A stretch of DNA of 64,000 nt from JACKAQ01 sp020634975 [NCBI: Calditrichia bacterium]. GTDB lineage: Bacteria; Calditrichota; Calditrichia; RBG-13-44-9. Below the pieces are notes generated by a model, which saw only the letters and a list, made by a program, of their open reading frames with translations, had not been told where the DNA came from and did not search any database. The stretch is from assembly GCA_020634975.1 (NCBI GenBank), contig JACKAQ010000001.1, positions 2,046,001 to 2,110,000 of the forward strand, written 5' to 3'. The translations under genes were made by a program, and so were the position numbers. Positions 44,025 to 53,359 of this stretch are shown one piece after another. The number at the start of each line of letters is the position of its first letter. The stretch's first letter is position 1.

Positions 44025-47000
44025 TTCATTTTCATCCCGGTCGGCGGGTAATTTGTCGCCAAAGGGTTGAAATTGTTTGATTTGCGCGATAATTCCGGCA
44101 AACTCGTTTTTGATCGCATCAACATCCGCGGGTGAGAACACCTGCTCGAACATCCGCTGCGGTTTGAGAAAATACAGCCGCACCCGATAGGCCGTTTGCT
44201 CCGGAAAAACCTGCGCCAGCAGCAGGGCGTAGCCCTTCATTTGCATGCCGTATTTTTCACCGGTTTTTTGCACTTCAGCAGCTTTGATATTGTTGGTTTT
44301 GTAATCGATCACTTCCCATTCGCCGCTGCCGTTTTGATACACGCGATCCAGCGTTCCGGTGAAAAAATCATCGGCGATGCGCATGGTCAGGCTCAGTTCG
44401 TTGTGAAACGCGGTTGCGCCGAAAATTTCCTGCGCTGTGTCGCTGGCGATAAACGGCAGCATCAGCGCGGGAATTTCCCGCCGGAAATCCGTGCGCTCCT
44501 CTTCGTCAAAAATTTCGTATTGGAAAAACGCATCGTCCAGCCGGGCGAGCAATTCTCCCTCGTCCGCGGGCAAGCCATCCTCCAGCATTTTGTGGACAAT
44601 TTTCCCTTTCAGCAAACTGAGCGCATCCGCTTCGGCGAAACGGGTGAGAAATTCGTAATCGCTCTCAAAAAATCCGCGATGGTAGCGCAAAAAATACGCG
44701 TCGGGATCGCTGTTGAAGGTGAGCAACTGCGTCGCGGAAAATGTGACGCCTTTCGGCGAATCGTCAATTTTACGGAGGTGCACCGGCAATTCGGATTGCG
44801 GCAATTTCCCGTTGGCAACATCGTCCAGCGTCTGGCTGTGCGCATCGAGCGCGGGCAAAATTTCCCTGCGCTGAACTTCGGCAACCTGCACGTTGGGAAT
44901 CCGGGTGAGCACGTTCAGCGAAACGTCCTCTTTTGGCTGAATCCGGAATTCCGGGATTTGTTCGGCGAAGCCTGCGGTTGCGTCCAGATTGAACAATCGC
45001 GCCAGCCAGTCGAACGCGGTTTCCCCGGCAAAATCCGAATTTTCATACGTCCCGGTGAGATACAACTGGTCTTTCGCGCGGGTTGCCGCCACGTAAAACA
45101 GGCGCTTCGCTTCGGCAAATTCCTTCTGTTTGTCGCGCTCGTGAATCAGGTTGAACAAAAACGGCGGCCCCGCTTCGTAATTGCGGAGGGGATTGCGCCA
45201 TTTTGCGGAGAGTCCCCACTCGGCGTCAAATCGATACGGCGCGGTGTTGCTTTTGCCCTGCTGACTGAGATACGGCAGCAAAACGATGGGAAATTCCAGC
45301 CCCTTCGATTGGTGGATGGTCATGATTTTCACGGTGCTCTCGTCTTCCAGCGCGATTTGCGCCTCGCCTTCGCGGGGATCGAGATTGAGCGTTTCCCGCA
45401 GCGAATCGATGAAATCGGAGAGCGCCATAAATCCGCTTTGCTCGAAATCGCGGATTTGCTCGATCAATTTATCGAGATTCGCCAGCATTTGCTCGCCGTT
45501 CCACTCCGCCGCCAGCGTCGCGCGATACAGGCTTTCTTCAAAAATTTCGCTGACCAATCGCGATAGCGAGAGGCGATCGCGGCGTTTTTGCCAGCGCAAA
45601 ATTTGCTGCTGGATGCGCTTCAGCGGTTGGCGATCCATCTCCGGGTAAATCCCGAAATCGTTGATATTCAACAGTTTACCAAACCAGGTTTTTCCCTTTT
45701 CCTGCGCCAGCCAAAACAGCGCCGCATCGGAGATGCCCGCAAACGGGGAGCGCAGCAACGCCACCAGCGAAAGGTCGTCCGCGGGATTATCCAGAAATCG
45801 CAGCAAATGATACACGTCGAAAATTTCCTGCCGCCGGTAAAATCCCACCCCGCCGATGGTTTTGAACGGAACGCCGTATCGTCGCAGCGTGGTTTCCAGT
45901 TCCGGCAAATGGGTGCGCCGGGGAATGAGAATGGCGATATCGCCGGGGAGAATGGGCGCGGGTTGTTCGGCACCGGCAACGCGTTTGGAAATGTGCAGCG
46001 GTGGCGGTGCAGGCAGGGTTTCGCCGTTTTCCGGCTGCACAGGGATGTTCAGCAACGTGCAAATGCGCTGCGCGATGTAATCTTCCTGCGACAGTTTGCG
46101 CGCTGCCAGATCTTTTTTGTTCAGTGCAGCCAGCTCGATGTGCGCGGTGTCCGGCGCGCTGCGCTGGGTTGCCAGCGGCTCGTACGCCACGTCGAATGGG
46201 TTGTGCAAATCCGTGCCGATGAGCTGCCGGAACAGAAAATTGGTGAAATTGTTGATGCCCGGCAGAAAACGGAAGCTGTCCTGTAGCACCACGTTTCCGG
46301 TGTAATCGGCAGGATTTTGGCTGCCGTTGCGCGCCGCAAACTGGGTTTTCACGGATTTGAACACCCGAACATCCGCGTTGCGGAAGCCGTAAATCGATTG
46401 TTTCGGATCGCCCACCACGAAGAATTTTTTCTCGTCCAGTTGCCCGTCGTGAATGCCCATTTTGCTGATGATGTCCCACTGCAAATCGTTGGTGTCCTGA
46501 AATTCGTCCACCATGATGTAGCTGTAACGATGCCGCAAATCGTTGCGAACGGCAGCGTGATTTTCCAGCATTTGCAGGGCGTAAATTTGCAGATCGTCAA
46601 AATCGAGAAAGCCGCGCTCCTCTTTGCGATCGCGGTAAATCTGGTTCGCCAATGCGTATAATTTCAACACCATACGCTGGTTGTGCAAACCAAGTTTGTC
46701 GAGATCGCCGGGCGCGTTTTCGCCGAATCGTTTGGCAAATTCCGCCAACGGCACAATGGTCTGGCTGAGGTTTTTGAGCGGTTCGAACGCCTCGCCGAGA
46801 TCGGCTTTTACACCGATGGGGCGCAAATCGCGTTTGTAGGCAGTTGCGTCGTTGGTGGTCATCAGCACGGAAAGCGTGAGCAATTGCTGCCAGAGCAGCA
46901 AACGGCTGGCGGTGCTGGCGTCGTTCACCAGCACTTCGTCAAATAACTGAAATGCGGTTTTGCCACCGTCTTTCAGCCGGGATCGCTCCACTTTCGCCGA

Positions 47001-47741
47001 AAGAATTTCGCGGATGATCGGCAGCAGATCGTGCAGCAGCGCTGCCGTTCCGACATGCCGCTCCAGCAGTATGAAAAACTGCGATTCCAGCCATTCGAAC
47101 ATCTGTTCGTCGCTTTCGGCAGCCAGTTTTTTTTGCAATTGTTGGGATTGGTAGGGTTGGCTGAGCAGCATTGCCAGCGTCCGCCGCAGCTCGTTGGGCG
47201 GCAGTTGGCGGAGCAGTTCGTGCCATTCTTCCGGCGAAACGTCGCTGTCGAGGGTGCGTTTGTCCAACGCTTCGAACACATCGTTGATGGCGTCCTGCAC
47301 CAGCAAATTTTGCTGCAAATCGCCCGGAACGGAAAAATCCGGGTCAACGCCGGAAGCCACGGCGTATTCGCGCAGCAGCCGGGAACAAAATGCGTGAATC
47401 GTGGAAATTTGCGCGGAGCTGAGACGTTCGCGGAGTTCCAGCAGCCGTTCGCGTTTCTGGCTGTCTGTTTCGCTATCGAGCCGTTCGCGGATCATTCGGG
47501 CGACGCGCTCTTTCATTTCTGCGGCCGCTTTTTCCGTGAAGGTAATCGCCAGCACTTTGCGCACATCCTGTTTTTCGTCCAGAATGAGGCGCAGATAGCG
47601 CTCCACCAAAATGGTGGTTTTTCCCGATCCCGCGCCGGCGGTGACGGAGATATTTTTGTCCGTCGCCAACGCCAGTTGCTGATTTTCGGTGAGTTGCGGG
47701 CGGGCGGGTTTTTGTGGCGATTTGTCCGCTTCCGTGGACAT
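44013..47741 (-). CDS. addA: AddA-like ATP-dependent helicase/exonuclease (UvrD superfamily with RecB-type nuclease)
   Basis: 1242 residues. SF1 helicase motifs: Q-motif LTENQQLAL, Walker A VTAGAGSGKTTILVERY near residue 35, AITFTEKAAAEMKERV, Walker B YIMVDEFQDTNDLQW near 410, VGDPKQSIYGFRNAD, and MTIHQSKGLEFPIVLLPY. The C-terminal part has the RecB nuclease motif EWEVIDYKTN near 1143. AddA works with AddB to process DNA double-strand breaks for recombination. No addB is adjacent, which is unusual, because the pair is normally coupled. It could also be a single-chain relative. AGGAGG lies 4 bases before the ATG. Confidence 0.88.
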   Translation of the reverse strand: MSTEADKSPQKPARPQLTENQQLALATDKNISVTAGAGSGKTTILVERYLRLILDEKQDVRKVLAITFTEKAAAEMKERVARMIRERLDSETDSQKRERLLELRERLSSAQISTIHAFCSRLLREYAVASGVDPDFSVPGDLQQNLLVQDAINDVFEALDKRTLDSDVSPEEWHELLRQLPPNELRRTLAMLLSQPYQSQQLQKKLAAESDEQMFEWLESQFFILLERHVGTAALLHDLLPIIREILSAKVERSRLKDGGKTAFQLFDEVLVNDASTASRLLLWQQLLTLSVLMTTNDATAYKRDLRPIGVKADLGEAFEPLKNLSQTIVPLAEFAKRFGENAPGDLDKLGLHNQRMVLKLYALANQIYRDRKEERGFLDFDDLQIYALQMLENHAAVRNDLRHRYSYIMVDEFQDTNDLQWDIISKMGIHDGQLDEKKFFVVGDPKQSIYGFRNADVRVFKSVKTQFAARNGSQNPADYTGNVVLQDSFRFLPGINNFTNFLFRQLIGTDLHNPFDVAYEPLATQRSAPDTAHIELAALNKKDLAARKLSQEDYIAQRICTLLNIPVQPENGETLPAPPPLHISKRVAGAEQPAPILPGDIAILIPRRTHLPELETTLRRYGVPFKTIGGVGFYRRQEIFDVYHLLRFLDNPADDLSLVALLRSPFAGISDAALFWLAQEKGKTWFGKLLNINDFGIYPEMDRQPLKRIQQQILRWQKRRDRLSLSRLVSEIFEESLYRATLAAEWNGEQMLANLDKLIEQIRDFEQSGFMALSDFIDSLRETLNLDPREGEAQIALEDESTVKIMTIHQSKGLEFPIVLLPYLSQQGKSNTAPYRFDAEWGLSAKWRNPLRNYEAGPPFLFNLIHERDKQKEFAEAKRLFYVAATRAKDQLYLTGTYENSDFAGETAFDWLARLFNLDATAGFAEQIPEFRIQPKEDVSLNVLTRIPNVQVAEVQRREILPALDAHSQTLDDVANGKLPQSELPVHLRKIDDSPKGVTFSATQLLTFNSDPDAYFLRYHRGFFESDYEFLTRFAEADALSLLKGKIVHKMLEDGLPADEGELLARLDDAFFQYEIFDEEERTDFRREIPALMLPFIASDTAQEIFGATAFHNELSLTMRIADDFFTGTLDRVYQNGSGEWEVIDYKTNNIKAAEVQKTGEKYGMQMKGYALLLAQVFPEQTAYRVRLYFLKPQRMFEQVFSPADVDAIKNEFAGIIAQIKQFQPFGDKLPADRDENEHRA

Positions 47742-47787
47742 AAACCTCCTGAATGTTGTTTTTAGAGGGTTCGGCTGTTGAGAGGTA

Positions 47788-47810
47788 AAGGCGAACGGCT
47801 GTTCGCCCTT
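47788..47810. repeat. Palindromic intergenic repeat GGCGAAC/GTTCGCC
   Basis: Stem GGCGAAC (47790-47796), loop GGCT and GTTCGCC (47801-47807), flanked by AA and CTT. This general pattern is a frequent intergenic REP-like hairpin. It lies between two minus-strand genes. Confidence 0.6.
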
Positions 47811-47822
47811 ACGAAAATCGGA

Positions 47823-48014
47823 TCAAAATTTATCGCTGAAAAAATCCGTGTTCTTTTTGATGCCTTTTTCAATCAGCTTTTCTTTGTAGCTGCTGAAAAT
47901 TTTCTGCATTTCTATAAAAGCTTTGTCGGCCTCTTTGGGCAGCTTTTCCGGGTTGCAGGTGAAATAAATTTTCATGAATTCCAGTGCGGTATCGTCAAAT
48001 GTTTTGCCGGACAT
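47823..48014 (-). CDS. Small hypothetical protein (63 aa)
   Basis: Sequence starts MSGKTFDDTALEFMKIYF and is mostly charged helix with no membrane part. AGGGAG lies 7-8 bases before the ATG, a good start signal. It lies upstream of addA on the same strand with 80 bp between. No family recognised. Confidence 0.7.
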   Translation of the reverse strand: MSGKTFDDTALEFMKIYFTCNPEKLPKEADKAFIEMQKIFSSYKEKLIEKGIKKNTDFFSDKF

Positions 48015-48115
48015 ATCCGTCTCCCTTTATTTGGTTTGTTTATGTTCGCGGTTTTGCGTTATCTTTCTCTCATTTTGAATATCGAATTATAGCAATTCGC
48101 GAGAGGTTAAGCAAG

Positions 48116-49018
48116 GTGCAAAACGATAGCGACGGGCAGAAAATCAACACATATCTCGGGCTGTTGCTGGCGGTGCTGGCGGTGGCGTTCGCTGCGATTT
48201 TTGTGCGTTGGTGCGGCGATACGCCGTCGATGATCATCGCGTTTTACCGGATGTTTTGGGCAACCGGCATTTTTGCGCTGCTCCAGTGGCGACAGAAAAA
48301 TCCGGTGAAACCGCTGCCCGCCCGCTCACGATGGCAAATTTTTTTCGCGGGGCTGATGCTGGCGCTGCACTTTGTCACCTGGATTGGCTCGCTGAAATTT
48401 ACCACTGTTGCGCATGCGCTGATCATCGGCTCCACCGGACCGGTTTTCGCGCTGATTTTCGCACCGTTTCTGCTGAAAGAGCACAGCGATTCCCGGGCGG
48501 TTTTCGCGGTTGCACTGGCAACTGCCGGTGTGTTGGTGATCGCGTTGCAAGATTGGAACAGCGGCAGCAATACGGGCATTTACGGGCAATTTTTTGGCGA
48601 TATGCTCGCGCTGTCCAGCGCTGTTTTTGTAACGCTCTATTTTTTAACCGGGCGCAAAATGCGCAACGATATTCCGTTGGTGCCGTATCTGCTGCGGGTG
48701 TATGGCAGCGCGGCGTTTGTGTTGCTGGTGTTCAGTGTTTCAGCGGGATATCCCTTATTTGATCATCCGGCGGAAGCCCATTTTTTTATGCTGATGCTGG
48801 CAATCGTTCCCACCGGTGTCGGGCATTCGATGTTCAATTGGGCAGCACGGCGCATCGAGGTGTATAAAGTGAATCTGGCTGGTCTGGGTGAACCGCTGCT
48901 GGCGTCGATTTTGGCATTTTTCTTATTCAACGAAATCCCGCAGACGTGGTTTTACGCCGGTGCACTGCTGATTTTTGTTGGCATCGTGATCGCGTTGTGG
49001 GAGCGAAAAAAAGGATAA
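48116..49018 (+). CDS. EamA/DMT-family transporter
   Basis: 300 residues with ten hydrophobic segments in two halves, each an EamA domain: LGLLLAVLAVAFAAIFVRW at the start and, in the second half, SAVFVTLYFLTGRK and AGLGEPLLASILAFFLFNEIP. The latter is the typical E-P-L helix of the family. It should move small metabolites across the inner membrane; the substrate is unknown. The start is GTG 48116 with GAGAGG upstream; open sequence before it overlaps the opposite gene's start region and has no membrane pattern. The stop codon is part of a tandem repeat. Confidence 0.88.
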   Translation: MQNDSDGQKINTYLGLLLAVLAVAFAAIFVRWCGDTPSMIIAFYRMFWATGIFALLQWRQKNPVKPLPARSRWQIFFAGLMLALHFVTWIGSLKFTTVAHALIIGSTGPVFALIFAPFLLKEHSDSRAVFAVALATAGVLVIALQDWNSGSNTGIYGQFFGDMLALSSAVFVTLYFLTGRKMRNDIPLVPYLLRVYGSAAFVLLVFSVSAGYPLFDHPAEAHFFMLMLAIVPTGVGHSMFNWAARRIEVYKVNLAGLGEPLLASILAFFLFNEIPQTWFYAGALLIFVGIVIALWERKKG

Positions 49019-49054
49019 AGGAAAAAGGATAAAGGAAAAAGGATAAAGGAAAAC
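49013..49054. repeat. Tandem 14-bp repeat (GGATAAAGGAAAAA) x3
   Basis: Units at 49013-49026, 49027-49040 and 49041-49054, the last with one change at its end. The stop codon of the EamA gene (49016-49018) lies in the first unit. GGATAAA is also the core of the inverted repeat at 37471-37530. Confidence 0.8.
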
Positions 49055-49198
49055 AAAGACCTTTGCGCGCTTCGCGGCTTTGCGGCAAATAGATAAATCC
49101 GTAATCTCCATTTTGCGAATTCACCGCGAAATATTATATTTATCCTCCCAAATTCGTGCTGTTTAAATCGATCAACCAAACAAGGATTTCGGCAACAA

Positions 49199-49708
49199 AT
49201 GACCGGTAGTTTGCAAATTCGCCCCCGTTTTCGCCTGCTGGCGCAGATGCCGCCCGACGAGGTGCTCGGCAAAATCAAATCCCATCTCACATCGCCGGAC
49301 GCCAAATGTACCGGAATGGTATCGAACCATCACGCGATGCTGCGGATGCCGGATGCGGTAACCCACTATTGGTCGCCGCGATTAACCGTTCAGGTGGACG
49401 AACACGAAAACGGCACGATGTTGCGCTGCTTGTTCGGTCCGGCGCCAACGGTCTGGACACTGTTTATCGCCATTTATGCGGCGGTTTCGTTTTGTGCGAT
49501 GGTTTCGCTCATTTGGGGATCGGTGCAATTGAGCTTAGGGATGGATTCGGATATCATTTGGCTGTCGCCGCTGTGCGCAGCGATCGGATTTACTGCGTGG
49601 CTGGTTGCCGGTTACGGGCAAACCCTCGGAAAAGATCAGATGACCACGCTCCGCCAGTCGCTGTTCGATGCCCTCGGCGATTTGCAGGAAGCCGATACTG
49701 ATTCGTGA
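49199..49708 (+). CDS. Hypothetical two-helix membrane protein (169 aa)
   Basis: Residues 1-75 are soluble. Two membrane segments follow (about 80-102, VWTLFIAIYAAVSFCAMVSLIW, and 115-140, IIWLSPLCAAIGFTAWLVAGYG), then a short cytoplasmic-looking tail ending QEADTDS. Similar small proteins are found as unknowns in FCB bacteria. It lies before the flippase with 70 bp between. No function is claimed. Confidence 0.65.
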   Translation: MTGSLQIRPRFRLLAQMPPDEVLGKIKSHLTSPDAKCTGMVSNHHAMLRMPDAVTHYWSPRLTVQVDEHENGTMLRCLFGPAPTVWTLFIAIYAAVSFCAMVSLIWGSVQLSLGMDSDIIWLSPLCAAIGFTAWLVAGYGQTLGKDQMTTLRQSLFDALGDLQEADTDS

Positions 49709-49778
49709 TCTGCATTTTTCCGCTTTGCCTGCCCGCTTTTCCCGCGTATTTTTCCCACCGATAAAATAGAAATAGCCA

Positions 49779-51209
49779 ATGAGCGCAAATAAAACCATTG
49801 CCAGAAATACGCTGGTGTTGAACGCCGGACACGTCATCGCCAAATTAATCAACCTCGCGCTGATTTTGATTATGACCCAAATGTTGGGCGACGACGGCTA
49901 CGGTTTTTACAATTTTGGCTTCTCGTTTGTGATGTTGTTTATGATTTTCACCCAGTTTGGTATGAGCACTTATCTCGTCCGGCACATCTCGCAAAACAAA
50001 TCAACCGCAGAAAAAGTGTTTGGCACAACCTTTCCGTTAGTGATTGTTTTTTCAGTAATTACGCTGTTGCTGGTCAACGGGATCGCAGGGCTCACCAACT
50101 GGACAGATTTTGAACGCAGCATCATTTTCCTGTTCAGCTTTTTTCTGTTTTTCGATGGCATCAGCCGATTCAGCTATGCCATTTTTCGTTCGTTTGAGCG
50201 GATGGAATTTGAGGCGCTCACCTACATTTCCGAACGATTCCTGATGCTGATCGCCGCGCTGATTCTCTGGCAAACCGGCGCTTCGCTGCTGCCGCTGATC
50301 GCCGTTTTTGCCGCCGTTGAATGCCTGAAAGCGTTGCTGGCGCTGGGATTTATCCACCGAACATTTTTTCGCATCCGGCTGAAATGGGATCGCGAACTGG
50401 CGCGATTCATCCTGAAAGAATCGTGGCCGTTTGCGATGATCACCGCGTTTGGCGCAATTATGGTGAATATCGATTCCGTGATGCTGAAAATTTTCCACAC
50501 CGCCGATATTGTTGGTATTTACGCTGCCGGACGACGGTTGATCGAAAGCCTCACCTTTTTGCCGGAGACATTTGTGGTGGCGCTGTTTCCGGCGTTTTCT
50601 GCGCTGTTTGTGCAAAACCGCAACCTGTTTCAGCAAAACATGCAGCGAGCGTTTCAATATATGCTGGCGATTGCCGTGCCCATCGGCGTAGTGTTGTTTA
50701 TGCTGGCGGATGAAATTGTCGTATTTTTGTTTGCGGATGAATTTGCCGGTTCCGCCGTTGCGCTGCAATGGCTGGCGATCTGGCTTTCGCTGCTGTTTTT
50801 GAAACAGGTATTGGTGGTTTCGCTGAACGCGACCGGGCACCAGCGACTGGTTTCCGCGCTAATCGGTCTGGCAATGCTGCTCAATGTGATGCTCAATTAT
50901 CTGCTGATTCCGCAATTCGTCATCATTGGTGCATGTGTGGCAACCATCGCCGCGGAAAGTGTTACGGTTGTCGGTGCGCTAATCATGTTAAAAAAGCATT
51001 TCCAACTCGATATTTTTAGTGTCACCAATGCCAAAATTTTACTGGCAGGCGCATTGCTTTGGGTGATTGTTTATTATTTGCAAAATGTGCCGGTTGTCGT
51101 GGCCGGCATTTTGTCAATTGCCGGGTATGTATTGCTAATATATTTTTTACAAATTGTTGATAAAAAAGAACTTGACTTCCTTAAAAATATGTCAAAGCGA
51201 CAAAAATAG
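49779..51209 (+). CDS. Polysaccharide flippase (MATE/MOP superfamily, Wzx-like)
   Basis: 476 residues, about 14 membrane segments from NTLVLNAGHVIAKLINLALILIMTQMLG to the last helix. This is the MOP (MurJ/MATE) fold with polysaccharide-biosynthesis character. It should flip lipid-linked sugar units outward for a surface polysaccharide. The glycosyltransferase that starts 9 bp downstream supports this. No polymerase or other assembly genes are in the window. Confidence 0.88.
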   Translation: MSANKTIARNTLVLNAGHVIAKLINLALILIMTQMLGDDGYGFYNFGFSFVMLFMIFTQFGMSTYLVRHISQNKSTAEKVFGTTFPLVIVFSVITLLLVNGIAGLTNWTDFERSIIFLFSFFLFFDGISRFSYAIFRSFERMEFEALTYISERFLMLIAALILWQTGASLLPLIAVFAAVECLKALLALGFIHRTFFRIRLKWDRELARFILKESWPFAMITAFGAIMVNIDSVMLKIFHTADIVGIYAAGRRLIESLTFLPETFVVALFPAFSALFVQNRNLFQQNMQRAFQYMLAIAVPIGVVLFMLADEIVVFLFADEFAGSAVALQWLAIWLSLLFLKQVLVVSLNATGHQRLVSALIGLAMLLNVMLNYLLIPQFVIIGACVATIAAESVTVVGALIMLKKHFQLDIFSVTNAKILLAGALLWVIVYYLQNVPVVVAGILSIAGYVLLIYFLQIVDKKELDFLKNMSKRQK

Positions 51210-51218
51210 CCGGTACGT

Positions 51219-52370
51219 ATGACCGAAATGAAAAACAGTGCTGTGTTGTCTCCAAAAATATTGATGGTTTCCTACACCTCTTTTATGCAAAAATTTTACC
51301 AGACACTGCCGCAGGAGATCGCCCGGCAAAGCGGCGCAACCGTGAAAATGCTGGTGCCGCCATTCTGGAAAGAGCTGTGGAGCGGGCAAAAAGTGCATCT
51401 CGAAACCCGCGATGATGCGCTGTTTGCCACGCAAATCGGCGACATCGTTGGTGCAGGAAACCTGCATTTTGCGATGTTTCGAAATACGCTGGCGTCACTG
51501 CTCAAATCATTCCAGCCGGATGTGATCGATCTGGAAGATGAGCCGTTCAACCTCGGTTCGTTCCAGATGGCGTTTTTCCGCAATCGCTATGCGCCGGACG
51601 CAAAACTAGTGCTGCACGCCTCGCAACACCAGTTCAAAAATTACCCACCGCCGTTTCGCTGGACGGAAAAATATGCCCTCAACCATGCGGATGCGGTGCT
51701 CTGTCGCAATCAGGATGCGGTGGATGTGTTGTGCAAAAAAAGCTATTCCGGCACGCTGGAAATTGTCACCCACGGCGTGGACACCGCCGCGTTTCAACCG
51801 CGCGAGTTGCCGGAATTGCGCCGGGAAATTTCGCCGGACGGCAAACCGATTGTCGGGTTTGTCGGGGCGATGGCGGAACACAAAGGGCTGAAATATCTTG
51901 TGGAAGCGATGGCCGATTTGCCCGCAACGCTGCTGCTCATCGGCGGCGGTGAGGAAAAATCGCGATTGCAGGAACAGGCTGCGGCGCTGAACGTGAACGC
52001 CGTTTTTCTGCCGCCGGCGAAACACGACGCCGTTGCCCGATATATGAGCGCGATGGATATGTTTGTGCTGCCCTCGCTCACACGACCCAATTGGGTGGAA
52101 AAATTCGGGCGGGTGATCATCGAAGCGATGGCCAGCGGCACGCCGGTGATCGGCTCGTCATCCGGGGAAATTCCCAACGTCATCGGCGATGCCGGATTGG
52201 TATTCACCGAAGCCGATGCGGCGGATTTGCGAAAAAAAATCCGCCAATTGCTGGAAAACCCGGAACAACGCCGCGCGTTTCGCGAAAAAGGATTGCAGCG
52301 TGTGCACAAAAAATATTCCTGGCAGGCAGTTGCCGCGCAAACGTTGGCTATTTACGAGCGGTTGCTGTAG
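51219..52370 (+). CDS. Glycosyltransferase family 4
   Basis: 383 residues with two Rossmann parts in the GT-B fold. The N-terminal half has the acceptor-side pattern (LMVSYTSFMQKF, DVIDLEDEPFN). The C-terminal half is a Glycos_transf_1 domain with IVGFVGAMAEHKGLKYLVEAM near 210 and the nucleotide-sugar E-x7-E motif FGRVIIEAMASGTPVIGS near 300, then GEIPNVIGDAGLVF. It transfers a sugar from a nucleotide donor with retention. It is nearly contiguous with the flippase (9 bp). Confidence 0.9.
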   Translation: MTEMKNSAVLSPKILMVSYTSFMQKFYQTLPQEIARQSGATVKMLVPPFWKELWSGQKVHLETRDDALFATQIGDIVGAGNLHFAMFRNTLASLLKSFQPDVIDLEDEPFNLGSFQMAFFRNRYAPDAKLVLHASQHQFKNYPPPFRWTEKYALNHADAVLCRNQDAVDVLCKKSYSGTLEIVTHGVDTAAFQPRELPELRREISPDGKPIVGFVGAMAEHKGLKYLVEAMADLPATLLLIGGGEEKSRLQEQAAALNVNAVFLPPAKHDAVARYMSAMDMFVLPSLTRPNWVEKFGRVIIEAMASGTPVIGSSSGEIPNVIGDAGLVFTEADAADLRKKIRQLLENPEQRRAFREKGLQRVHKKYSWQAVAAQTLAIYERLL

Positions 52371-52518
52371 CTTTATCAACTTCGAAGTTGTTATTCCGGT
52401 TTTGCCAGGTGTTTTTTCCGGGCGAGTGCCGGAATCCCATTGCCTGTCTTGTGGTTTGTTTTCGGAAAACTCTGCGCTCTCTGCGGTTAAAAAAAATCAC
52501 ACAAAAAGGAAAACTCCA

Positions 52519-53274
52519 ATGCTCAAAACCTTCTGTTTTTTCTGCAGTTGCATGCTTTTCTCGATAGCCGTTTTTGCGAACGATGTCGCGTATTTTATCC
52601 AGAAAGGCGATTCCGCATACCTCGCGTTTAATCATGCCGCAGCGCGGGATTTTTTTCAACATGCGCTGGAAACAGATTCGCTGAATTACGAAGCCGCATG
52701 GAAACTGAGTCGTGCATTTGTGGATTACGGCGAAAATTTGCCGGAGAAAGATGATCGCCGAGTATCCTACGAAAACGCCCGGAAATATGCGGATTACGCC
52801 ATTGCCATTGCACCGGACAGCGCCAAAGGCTATCTCTTTTTGAGCATCGCGTTGGGTCGCGTGGCGCTGGATGCGGGTGCGAAAGAGCGCGTTCAGTTTT
52901 CGAAAGACATTCGCGCAGCGGTGGATCGCTCGCTGGAACTCGATCCGAATGAGGATATCGCATGGCATGTGCTCGGTCGCTGGAACCGCAAAATTGCCAC
53001 GCTCAGCTGGGTGGAGCGCAATTTCGCCAATATTTTTCTGGGCGGGGTGCCGAAAGATGCATCGGTGGAGCGATCGGTGGAGTGTTTCAAAAAAGCCATC
53101 GAACTTGCACCGAATACGCTGGTTCACTGGCTGGAACTGGGCATTTCTTACGAAAAATTGAAGATGAAGGATGAAGCGCGGATCGCATTCGAAAAAGTGC
53201 TGGAACTGCCTGTCAGCGATTCGGATGATGCGGGGCACAAAGCTCACGCGAAAAAGCTGCTGTCGGAATTGTAG
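52519..53274 (+). CDS. Exported TPR-like protein
   Basis: 251 residues from ATG 52519 with AAGGA upstream. A cleavable signal peptide (MLKTFCFFCSCMLFSIAVFAN) precedes four or more TPR-like helix pairs (GDSAYLAFNHAAARDFFQHAL, AWKLSRAFVDYGENL, GYLFLSIALGRVALDAG, HWLELGISYEKLKM). It resembles a bacterial set related to regulators of microtubule dynamics in helix pattern only. Likely a periplasmic scaffold; its partner is unknown. Confidence 0.8.
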   Translation: MLKTFCFFCSCMLFSIAVFANDVAYFIQKGDSAYLAFNHAAARDFFQHALETDSLNYEAAWKLSRAFVDYGENLPEKDDRRVSYENARKYADYAIAIAPDSAKGYLFLSIALGRVALDAGAKERVQFSKDIRAAVDRSLELDPNEDIAWHVLGRWNRKIATLSWVERNFANIFLGGVPKDASVERSVECFKKAIELAPNTLVHWLELGISYEKLKMKDEARIAFEKVLELPVSDSDDAGHKAHAKKLLSEL

Positions 53275-53332
53275 CCGCACATCATTCGTTGTCCGCCGTT
53301 ATTTTATGTGCCGGTAAGTTTTTTGCGTATGC

Positions 53333-53352
53333 GGAACGGTCGCAACCGTTCC
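53333..53352. repeat. 20-bp palindromic repeat, copy 2
   Basis: The same 20-base element as at 8737-8756 with one base changed in the right arm, here extended by flanking TGCG and CCGCA that can also pair. It lies just before the end of the hydrolase gene. Confidence 0.7.
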
Positions 53353-53359
53353 CCGCACG

